From the NCBI GenBank assembly GCA_028687155.1, contig JAQUAR010000094.1, forward strand, positions 1 to 6,492: a stretch of DNA of 6,492 nucleotides, given 5' to 3'. Positions 1-5,417 of the stretch are shown here, piece after piece (position 1 is the stretch's first letter; each line of letters begins with the position of its first letter). The position numbers and the translations under genes are program-made. Below the pieces are notes generated by a model. It saw only the letters and a program-made list of their open reading frames with translations. It was not told where the DNA came from and searched no databases. Source of the stretch: Methylacidiphilaceae bacterium (GTDB taxonomy: Bacteria > Verrucomicrobiota > Verrucomicrobiia > Methylacidiphilales > Methylacidiphilaceae).

Positions 1-2032
1 CCGATGGGTGCGGGAACGGGAGCATGGTCTGCAGTTCCGCGCCGAATCCCTTCGGACGACTCCGCCGACCACCTTGGAAGGGATCGAAAAGTACTTGGGA
101 AGCGGGATGGTCAAGGGGATCGGCTCGGTTTACGCCAAGAAGCTCGTCGGGCGGTTCGGGGAGAAGATCCTCGAGATCATCGAGAAGGAGTCGGCAAGGC
201 TCGAGGAGGTCGACGGGATTGGGCCGAAGCGCAGAGGGAGGATCAAGGAGGCCTGGAACGAGCAGAAGGCGGTGCGGGAGATCATGCTCTTCCTCCACTC
301 ACACGGAGTCGGGACGAGCCGCGCCCTGCGGATCTACAAGATCTATGGGCCGGAGGCCGTGGAAACCGTTCGCGCCCAGCCCTACCGTCTCGCCCGGGAT
401 ATTCCAGGGATCGGCTTTCAAACCGCCGATCAGATCGCCGAGCGGGTGGGCATTGCCAAAAATTCCCTCGATCGGGCTTGCGCGGGCCTGGTCCACCTGC
501 TTTTAGAGGCGACCGAGTCCGGCCACTGCGCCCTCCCTCTGCCGCTTCTGCTCCAGAAAGCGGAGAAGCTGCTCGAACTCGAGGAGCCCCGGCTGCGGGA
601 GGCGATGGAGCGGTCGGTGGCGCAGGGGGATTTCGTCCTCGAGGGGGAGAAGGAGACCTGGGCCTTTCTGCCCTATCTCAAGCGGGCGGAGGAGAGGATC
701 GCCGAACGGGTCGGCTCTCTTCTCGGCGGCTCTCCGCGCTATCCGGCGATCGACTGGGAGAGGGCGCTCGAATGGGCGCAAGGGCGGACGGGGAAATCTC
801 TCTCGGCGAGCCAAGAGGTGGCCCTGCGGCGCGCCCGGGAGAGCCGGATGCTCGTGGTAACGGGGGGCCCGGGAGTCGGGAAGACGACCTTTTTACAAAC
901 CCTCCTCCTGATCCTGGGAGCCAAGGGAGTGCGCATGCTTCTCTGCGCTCCAACGGGACGGGCGGCGAAGCGGCTGGCGGAAGCGACGGGAAGAGAGGCC
1001 AAGACCATTCACCGTCTGCTCGAGGTCCAGCCCGGGACAGGACGGTTTGCCCGGGACGAGGCTCGTCCGCTCGAGTGCGATCTGCTCGTCGTCGATGAGT
1101 GCTCCATGGTCGATCTCCCCCTCTTTGCCCATCTGCTGCGGGCGCTTCCCCGGGAGGCCGGCTTGCTGGCGGTGGGGGATGCCGACCAGCTTCCCTCGGT
1201 CGGGCCGGGCATGGTGCTCCGGGACCTGATCGGAAGCGGGGTAGTCCCGGTCGCGGAGCTTACGGAGGTCTTTCGACAGGCGGCGGAAAGCCGCATCATC
1301 GCGACCGCTCACCGGATGCGGCAGGGTCTTTTGCCGGAGCGCGAAGAGGGGAAGGAGTCGGATTTCTACTTCGTCTCGCGGGAGGAGCCCGAGCGGATCG
1401 TCGCGACGGTTTTGGAGATGGTGAAGACGCGCATCCCCAAGAAGTTCGGGTTGGATCCCCTTCGCGACATCCAGGTGCTCTGTCCGATGAATCGGGGCAG
1501 CTTGGGCGTCTTCGAGCTCAACGCGCGGCTGCAGGCGGAGCTCAATCCGCCGAAGCCGGGGGAGAGCGAGATCGAGCGATTCGGCTGGCGCTTTCGTCTG
1601 CGAGATAAGGTATTGCAGATCAAAAACAACTACCAGAAGGAGGTCTTCAATGGCGATATCGGCGAGCTGGCTGGCATCGACCTTGAGGAGCAGATCGTCC
1701 GCATTCGCTTTGAGGGCCGGGAGGTCGCTTATGAGTTTGGCGAGCTCGATGAGCTTGCCCCCGCCTACGCGGTCACGATCCATAAGTCGCAAGGCTCGGA
1801 ATTTCCCGCCGTGGTCATTCCGCTGGCGATGCAGCAGTATCTTCTGCTCCAGCGGAACCTCGTCTATACCGCTCTCACCCGGGCCAAGCGGCTGGCCATT
1901 CTCGTCGGCCAGTGGCGCGCGCTTGCCGTAGCCGTCAAGAACGACCGGATCGAGCGCCGCTTCTCCCGGCTTGAACCGAGGCTCCGGCGGGCGTGCGGCG
2001 TACCGGAGGGCCCCTCCGTTCTCAGAGAATGA
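1..2032 (+). CDS. recD2: RecD2-type ATP-dependent DNA helicase (exodeoxyribonuclease V alpha-like), 5'-truncated by window
   Basis: Superfamily 1B helicase that unwinds DNA 5'-3' in replication and repair, in the cytoplasm. Residues are counted from the in-frame GTG at base 8. The frame is open to the left edge (Arg-Trp precede it), and the sequence begins inside the family's N-terminal domain (HGLQFRAES), so the true start lies outside; about 70 residues are probably missing. Helix-hairpin-helix segments lie at about 36-80 and 130-150 (KGIG, DGIG, IPGIG), as in RecD2 and unlike RecBCD RecD. Helicase motifs: Q motif Gln269; Walker A GGPGVGKTT 286-294; motif Ia APTGRA 314-319; Walker B VVDECSM 361-367; motif III GDADQLPSVG 390-399; LTEVFRQ 418-424; C-terminal VTIHKSQGSEF 589-599; motif VI VYTALTRAK 619-627. 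All key residues are intact. The stop at 2030-2032 lies inside the 3' end of convergent queA. The missing N-terminus rests on family knowledge. Confidence 0.95.
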   Translation, partial: RWVREREHGLQFRAESLRTTPPTTLEGIEKYLGSGMVKGIGSVYAKKLVGRFGEKILEIIEKESARLEEVDGIGPKRRGRIKEAWNEQKAVREIMLFLHSHGVGTSRALRIYKIYGPEAVETVRAQPYRLARDIPGIGFQTADQIAERVGIAKNSLDRACAGLVHLLLEATESGHCALPLPLLLQKAEKLLELEEPRLREAMERSVAQGDFVLEGEKETWAFLPYLKRAEERIAERVGSLLGGSPRYPAIDWERALEWAQGRTGKSLSASQEVALRRARESRMLVVTGGPGVGKTTFLQTLLLILGAKGVRMLLCAPTGRAAKRLAEATGREAKTIHRLLEVQPGTGRFARDEARPLECDLLVVDECSMVDLPLFAHLLRALPREAGLLAVGDADQLPSVGPGMVLRDLIGSGVVPVAELTEVFRQAAESRIIATAHRMRQGLLPEREEGKESDFYFVSREEPERIVATVLEMVKTRIPKKFGLDPLRDIQVLCPMNRGSLGVFELNARLQAELNPPKPGESEIERFGWRFRLRDKVLQIKNNYQKEVFNGDIGELAGIDLEEQIVRIRFEGREVAYEFGELDELAPAYAVTIHKSQGSEFPAVVIPLAMQQYLLLQRNLVYTALTRAKRLAILVGQWRALAVAVKNDRIERRFSRLEPRLRRACGVPEGPSVLRE

Positions 2033-3074
2033 GCATGGCATCGCCGTAGCTGTAGAAGCGGTAGCCGCGCGCGACGGCTTCCCGGTAGGCCTCGTGGATG
2101 AGATCGAGACCGGCAAAGGCGGAGACCAGCAGGAAGAGGCTCGATCGGGGGAGGTGGAAGTTGGTGAGGAGGGCTCCTGTCCGCCGGAAGGAGCAGGGAG
2201 GGCGAAGGAAGAGGTCGGTCGTCCCGCTCTGCTCCCGAAGGTCGGGGACGCTTTCCAGGACGCGGGCGACGGTTGTTCCCACGGCGATGAGCCGACGCGC
2301 GGCTCGTGCCGCTTCCGCCAGGCCCGGCGGAACGGAGAAGGGCTCCGGATGGAGGCGCCCGGTCCGCCACTCCTCGGGGCCGATCGGCCGAAAGGTGCCG
2401 GGGCCGACATGGAGGGTGACGAAGGCGTGGGGAAGACGGGCGAGGAGCTCCGGGGTGAAGTGGAGACCCGCGGTCGGGGCGGCCACCGATCCCGGCCGGC
2501 GGGCGAAGACGGTCTGGTAGCGCTCGATATCGAAGGAGGACGGGGAGGGAGAGGGATTGCGTCGCTTGCGGATATAGGGGGGCAGGGGTGGGCTCCCAAA
2601 GCGTTCCAGGAGGAAGGGACGGGAAAAGCGCAGGAGGCGCTCCCCGCGGGAGCCGACTTCGACAACCTCCGCCGTGAGCCTCTCTTCGTCGGCCATTCCG
2701 GGATGGGAGACGAAGAGAAGGGGTCGCCCGAGCGAGGCCTTGCGGGCGGGCTCGGCGAGGGCTTTCCAGAGGAGAGGCTCCGGCTCCTCCAGGAGGAGGA
2801 AGGAGAGCTGGGGCTCCCGGCAGGGGAGGTAGGCCGGGATGACCCGGGAGTCGTTGAGGATCAGGAGATCGCTGGGATCGAGGAGGGCGGGGAGATCGCG
2901 GATCCGGTGGTGCGAGATCGAGCGGCTCCGGCGATCGAGGAGCAGGAGCCGGGCTTCGGCTCGGTCGGGGGTTGGGGCTAGGGCGATCCGCTCCTCCGGA
3001 AGGATAAAGGAGAAGGGAGCGAGCTCCGGCAGGGAGCGATCGGCGGGAGGAACAGGGGGTCTTTCGGCCAGCAT
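2022..3074 (-). CDS. queA: S-adenosylmethionine:tRNA ribosyltransferase-isomerase (QueA)
   Basis: Transfers and isomerises the ribosyl group of S-adenosylmethionine onto preQ1-modified tRNA, giving epoxyqueuosine at wobble position 34; cytosolic. From the ATG at 3074 the protein has 350 residues, close to the family norm of about 350. Hallmarks: LPEERIA 25-31, LILNDSRVIPA 71-81, LPPYIRKR 164-171, DIERYQTVFA 182-191, GSVAAPTAGLHFT 195-207, HVGPGTFRPI 222-231, GTTVARVLES 266-275, LLTNFHLPRSSL 302-313, LVSAFAG 316-322 and the C-terminal YRFYSYGDAMLIL. After RVIPA the sequence reads YLPCREPQL, where relatives usually have R-L-x-G and a Gly-Gly-Lys loop, so this loop is shortened. An in-frame TTG at 3122 would add 16 residues unlike the family and overlap the upstream gene by 32 bp, so the ATG is preferred. 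No clear Shine-Dalgarno precedes it. It lies 16 bp after the exported-protein gene and is probably cotranscribed. Confidence 0.96.
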   Translation of the reverse strand: MLAERPPVPPADRSLPELAPFSFILPEERIALAPTPDRAEARLLLLDRRSRSISHHRIRDLPALLDPSDLLILNDSRVIPAYLPCREPQLSFLLLEEPEPLLWKALAEPARKASLGRPLLFVSHPGMADEERLTAEVVEVGSRGERLLRFSRPFLLERFGSPPLPPYIRKRRNPSPSPSSFDIERYQTVFARRPGSVAAPTAGLHFTPELLARLPHAFVTLHVGPGTFRPIGPEEWRTGRLHPEPFSVPPGLAEAARAARRLIAVGTTVARVLESVPDLREQSGTTDLFLRPPCSFRRTGALLTNFHLPRSSLFLLVSAFAGLDLIHEAYREAVARGYRFYSYGDAMLIL

Positions 3075-3090
3075 GCCAAGAAGAGACAGC

Positions 3091-3942
3091 TTAGGGCACG
3101 ACGATCGGCTTGTCCGCCTCAAAGGAGTAGCGCTCGACTTGGATCCAGTGGCCGTCTTCCTTTTCGGGGGCCTTGTGAATCTTTACCTGGTCGACGACGA
3201 GCTTGCCGTTCCTTTCCGCCAGCCAGAAGTCGATGTCGTAGAACTTTTCCGGTTCGCCCTTTTCCCGAAAGTCGGTGCAGGCGAAGTAGTCTTTGTCCGG
3301 GATGCGGCGTACCGGATTGTGGATCTCGACGAACTCCAAGGGAATCTCCTGTCCGGTCTTCTCGTCCTTGATCCGGAGGATCCCGCCCCCTTCGCGAATC
3401 TTGTCGGCGAGGTACTCATGGATGGCGGCCTTGACCTCCCAGGCCCGCTTGTACTCGGTGTGGCCGGGATGCTCGCTCACCGGGAGCCACCACCAGGGGA
3501 CCGGAAGCCGGCTCACCAGCACCCAGCCCTCCCCCTCCTTCTGCGGAAGCTTGTGGATGCGGATGTCCATGAGGACAAGCTTCTTGGCGCGCGGTTTGTA
3601 CCAGAAGTCGAGCTCGTAGGGTTTCGGGGGCTCGAACCCCTTTTCGTGGAAATCGACCGCGGCGAAGTAGCCGTACCCCGAGATCGAGCGGACGAGTCGG
3701 ACCCGATCGAAGAGGAGGGGAATCGTCTGGTTGGCGACCGGATCCGGGAAGGGGAAGACGCCTTGGTTTGCCTGGCTCTTCTCCTCGATGTAGCGCCGGG
3801 CTTCCCCTTCGACTTCCTTTTGGGTAAAGACTTCCTCTTCTTCTTGGGCGGCGGCCTGCCCTCCGAAGGAGAGAAAGGCGGCGAGCAGCGCGGAAATCAG
3901 GGAAAGACCGAGAAGGGGACGTGGATTTGCCGGAGCGATCAT
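3091..3942 (-). CDS. Exported protein of unknown function with two tandem copies of a ~100-residue domain
   Basis: Not recognised; 283 residues from the ATG at 3942. The N-terminus looks like a Sec signal peptide: short n-region with Arg8, hydrophobic stretch at about 10-26, then Gln-Ala-Ala-Ala-Gln suggesting cleavage after Ala32. An acidic run (EEEE 34-37) follows, and the mature part has no membrane segment, so a periplasmic or secreted location is inferred. The mature part is an internal duplication: copy A about 44-145, copy B about 170-271. Each has a predicted amphipathic helix, a YFA..DF.EKG motif (92-102 and 219-229), a DFW motif (112-114 and 238-240), an IHK.P.KE motif (129-136 and 255-262) and a Trp (140 and 266). 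The linker holds three consecutive Trp (150-152). No catalytic motif is evident, and the single mature Cys (222) rules out a disulfide. The frame continues open upstream to 4608, but that part lies antisense to the regulator and is not coding. Binding or structural role unknown. Confidence 0.88.
   Translation of the reverse strand: MIAPANPRPLLGLSLISALLAAFLSFGGQAAAQEEEEVFTQKEVEGEARRYIEEKSQANQGVFPFPDPVANQTIPLLFDRVRLVRSISGYGYFAAVDFHEKGFEPPKPYELDFWYKPRAKKLVLMDIRIHKLPQKEGEGWVLVSRLPVPWWWLPVSEHPGHTEYKRAWEVKAAIHEYLADKIREGGGILRIKDEKTGQEIPLEFVEIHNPVRRIPDKDYFACTDFREKGEPEKFYDIDFWLAERNGKLVVDQVKIHKAPEKEDGHWIQVERYSFEADKPIVVP
3130..3435 (-). repeat. Domain copy B of the exported protein (residues ~170-271)
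   Basis: Second copy of the duplicated domain. It opens with a helix (VKAAIHEYLADKI, from 170) corresponding to the one at 44-56 in copy A, then strand-like segments and the shared YFA..DF.EKG, DFW and IHK.P.KE motifs. It is two residues shorter than copy A between EKG and DFW. About 12 residues remain after it to the C-terminus. Confidence 0.8.
3508..3813 (-). repeat. Domain copy A of the exported protein (residues ~44-145)
   Basis: First copy of a duplicated protein domain. It aligns with copy B at an offset of 126-127 residues. In the best block, GYFAAVDFHEKG (91-102) matches DYFACTDFREKG (218-229) at 8 of 12 positions. A second block, RIHKLPQKEGEGWVLVSR (128-145), matches the equivalent 18 residues of copy B at 9 positions. 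The similarity is in protein only; the DNA copies have diverged, so the duplication is old. Boundaries were judged by eye. Confidence 0.8.
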
Positions 3943-3954
3943 AACGAAAAATAT

Positions 3955-3964
3955 TGTAATTACA
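3955..3964. promoter_or_regulatory. Perfect 10-bp palindrome TGTAATTACA, candidate GntR operator
   Basis: TGTAATTACA is its own reverse complement. It sits in the spacer of the minus-strand promoter and touches the last-read edge of its -10 box region, 41 bases before the start of the divergent GntR gene. Its GTA..TAC core fits the loose GT...AC pattern of GntR-family operators. A bound protein here would block the minus-strand promoter. Binding by the neighbouring regulator is inference. Confidence 0.45.
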
Positions 3965-3975
3965 TCTTTTGATGT
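3962..3975. repeat. Inverted repeat ACATC-N4-GATGT
   Basis: Two perfect 5-base arms flank TTTT. The repeat overlaps the TGTAATTACA palindrome by three bases and runs into the minus-strand -35 box. It may be a second half of a compound operator; the short AT-rich arms make a transcription terminator unlikely. Short repeats like this can arise by chance in AT-rich DNA. Confidence 0.3.
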
Positions 3976-3995
3976 CAAGATGAGCAATCTGAAAA

Positions 3996-4002
3996 AGAGG
4001 AG
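3996..4002 (+). promoter_or_regulatory. Ribosome binding site of the GntR-family gene
   Basis: AGAGGAG, a purine-rich Shine-Dalgarno match, ends 3 bases before the ATG at 4006. The spacing is short, but no other in-frame ATG occurs until residue 111, inside the effector domain, so this site supports the chosen start. No convincing plus-strand -35/-10 pair was found upstream. Confidence 0.6.
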
Positions 4003-4005
4003 TGC

Positions 4006-4917
4006 ATGAAGACGAAGCGGAGCCGCGCGACGGGGAGCAAGAGCAAGAAAAGGAACCGGAGGAGCGCGAACGCAAAGCCGCCGCTGCCTCGTCACGAGGA
4101 ACTGACCCTCTGGCTGCGCGATCAGATCGAGTCGAGCTGCTATGCCGAGGGGGACCGTCTCCCCTCGGAAAAGGAGCTCCAGGAGCGGTTCCGGGTGAGC
4201 CGGATCACCGTTCGACGGGCGCTTCAGACGCTCGAAGGCGACGGCCTCATCTTTCGCCGGCAAGGCGTCGGATCCTTTGCGACGAACGCCCGCCTGCGGC
4301 AGGGGCTCGTGCGCCTCACCGATTTTTCCGAGGATATGACGAACGCCGGGGTAGAGCCGAGCTCGCTCCTCCTCTTTCAAGGTCCGGAGAAAGCCAGCGC
4401 CAAGATCGCCTCCTGCCTTCGACTGAAGGAAGGAGAATCCTGCCTCCGCCTCGACCGGGTCCGCTTGGGCAATGGGCAGCCGATTGCGCTCGATCAGACC
4501 TGGCTGCCGAGCGAATACGGCAAAATGCTCGAGGGACGGGACCTGACGAGGGAGACGATCTACCGGATCCTGGGAGCGGGCCATGGCATCCCGATCCTGC
4601 GCGGTCACTACCGGATCGAGGCGGTGGAAGCCGAGCCCGAGGTGGCCAAAGCCTTGGGGGTCGGGCAGCGTCGCGCACTACTCCTGATCTCCCGCCTCTC
4701 CTACACATCGGAGGATCGGCCGATCTACTTCCAGAAGCGCTACTATCGCCCGGATCGGGTCGTCTATGAGGTGGAGCTCGAACGAGCCAGCCGACACGAA
4801 GGGGGTACGATGCCGGCGGGCATGCCGCTGCGAAGCTTCGCTCCGGTCTTTTCCGCCACTCGGGACAAGCAGAACGGCAAGGGCCGGGAGAAGGAGGTCG
4901 AGGGGAGGAGCGGATGA
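4006..4917 (+). CDS. GntR-family transcriptional regulator, HutC-type with UTRA effector domain
   Basis: DNA-binding regulator of 303 residues; cytosolic, normally a dimer, and in this subfamily often a repressor released by a small ligand. The winged helix-turn-helix spans about 32-95. Its signature is LPSEKELQERFRVSRITVRRAL (52-73) with the wing GLIFRRQGVGSF (80-91). The UTRA ligand-binding domain covers about 101-258 (LDRVRLGNGQPIALDQTWLP 149-168, then the YYRPDRVVYEVEL end 246-258). Two tails exceed the usual 240-250 residues: a very basic N-terminus (residues 1-30, rich in Lys/Arg/Ser) and about 43 residues after UTRA. The ligand cannot be read from sequence. It is divergent from the exported-protein gene across a palindromic gap, suggesting control of that promoter and itself. 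Its stop TGA overlaps the next start as ATGA, so the DoxX gene is probably translationally coupled. Confidence 0.95.
   Translation: MKTKRSRATGSKSKKRNRRSANAKPPLPRHEELTLWLRDQIESSCYAEGDRLPSEKELQERFRVSRITVRRALQTLEGDGLIFRRQGVGSFATNARLRQGLVRLTDFSEDMTNAGVEPSSLLLFQGPEKASAKIASCLRLKEGESCLRLDRVRLGNGQPIALDQTWLPSEYGKMLEGRDLTRETIYRILGAGHGIPILRGHYRIEAVEAEPEVAKALGVGQRRALLLISRLSYTSEDRPIYFQKRYYRPDRVVYEVELERASRHEGGTMPAGMPLRSFAPVFSATRDKQNGKGREKEVEGRSG
4904..4908 (+). promoter_or_regulatory. Ribosome binding site of the DoxX-type gene
   Basis: GGAGG inside the last codons of the regulator gene, 5 bases before the ATG at 4914. This near-ideal spacing fixes the start of the membrane-protein gene, which overlaps the regulator's stop codon by four bases. 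Confidence 0.7.
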
Positions 4918-5411
4918 CGGTGGCGGAGCGCTGGCTGGCGGTCTTGCGCATCCTGATGGGGCTCCTTTTTGTGGAAAGCGGAGTCCACAAGTTGAGTTGG
5001 GGAGGAACGGCGGGGCGGTTGCCGATCCCGGCGGTCTCCGAGCGATGGCAGCAAGCTCTGCCGAAGCGGCTTCTGGAGTTCGCCGAGAAGAATCCGATCG
5101 GCTGGTATCGCGCCTTTCTCTACCATGCGGCGATTCCCAACGGACGTCTCTTTGCCTCCCTGGTGGCTTGGGGAGAGTTCCTGCTCGGGCTCGCGCTGGC
5201 GTTCGGGCTCCTGGCTCGCCTCGCTTCCTTTGCGGGCTTCTTTCTGGCGGGCAACTACTTTCTGGCCGACTTCTGGATGGGTCTCTGCCAGAGGAATCTG
5301 GGTCTTCTGCTCCTGACGATCTTCCTGGTCCTCGGCTCTGCGAATGCAGGCCGTTGCTGGGGCGTGGACCAGTGGCTCTTTCCGCCCAAAAAGAGGGATC
5401 CATCCGGATAG
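4914..5411 (+). CDS. DoxX-family integral membrane protein
   Basis: Small inner-membrane protein of 165 residues with four predicted transmembrane helices: about 7-25, 79-100, 101-121 and 126-145. The first helix ends in LLFVESGVHKL (17-27) and the second carries GEFLLGLALAFGLLARLA (87-104), both typical of the DoxX/DoxD group. A long polar loop (28-77, including IGWYRAFLYHAAIPN) separates helices 1 and 2, and the end reads AGRCWGVDQWLF (145-156). Founding members are subunits of an archaeal thiosulfate:quinone oxidoreductase, but most bacterial relatives have no assigned reaction, so none is claimed here. It overlaps the GntR gene by ATGA and is almost certainly in the same operon; the opposite-strand sulfite reductase ends 6 bp away. 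A link to sulfur or quinone chemistry is a guess. The family call is fairly secure, the function open. Confidence 0.85.
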   Translation: MTVAERWLAVLRILMGLLFVESGVHKLSWGGTAGRLPIPAVSERWQQALPKRLLEFAEKNPIGWYRAFLYHAAIPNGRLFASLVAWGEFLLGLALAFGLLARLASFAGFFLAGNYFLADFWMGLCQRNLGLLLLTIFLVLGSANAGRCWGVDQWLFPPKKRDPSG

Positions 5412-5417
5412 AGCGGA

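Larger units (their letters stand above)
3943..3978 (-). promoter_or_regulatory. Sigma-70-type promoter of the exported-protein gene, near-leaderless
   Basis: Read on the minus strand, a perfect -35 box TTGACA (plus 3973-3978) is followed after 17 bp by AATATT (plus 3950-3955). AATATT matches the -10 consensus at 4 of 6 positions, including the key second A and final T. Normal spacing puts the transcription start at about 3943, one base before the ATG at 3940-3942. No Shine-Dalgarno is visible before that ATG, which fits a leaderless or near-leaderless message. Boxes and spacing are seen directly; start site and activity are inferred. Confidence 0.6.

Noticed and set aside
8..10. GTG at 8 as the true start of recD2
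   Set aside because: The frame is open to the left edge with a conserved-looking Trp just before it, and the protein would lack the family's N-terminal domain.
893..2665. Long minus-strand open frame of 590 codons opposite recD2 and running into queA
   Set aside because: It lies antisense to recD2 and across part of queA in another frame. The translation is a low-complexity Pro/Ser/Arg mix without domains, which is typical of shadow frames in GC-rich DNA.
3075..3122. Longer queA start at the TTG at 3122
   Set aside because: It adds 16 residues not typical of QueA and overlaps the upstream gene by 32 bp. The ATG at 3074 gives the usual family length.
2839..3972. Plus-strand open frame of 377 codons opposite queA and the exported-protein gene
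   Set aside because: Both genes beneath it have strong support (QueA signatures; signal peptide and internal repeats). The antisense translation shows no motif and no ribosome binding site was noted.
4002..4004. GTG just before the GntR ATG as an alternative start
   Set aside because: It is out of frame with the regulator and lies within the ribosome binding site region.
3943..4608. Upstream extension of the exported-protein frame to base 4608
   Set aside because: It would lie antisense to the GntR gene and remove the N-terminal signal peptide. The ATG at 3942 gives a proper signal peptide and matches the promoter position.
5402..5409. Palindrome ATCCGGAT near the end of the DoxX gene as a terminator
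   Set aside because: It is 8 bp with no loop and no following T-run on either strand, so it is probably chance.
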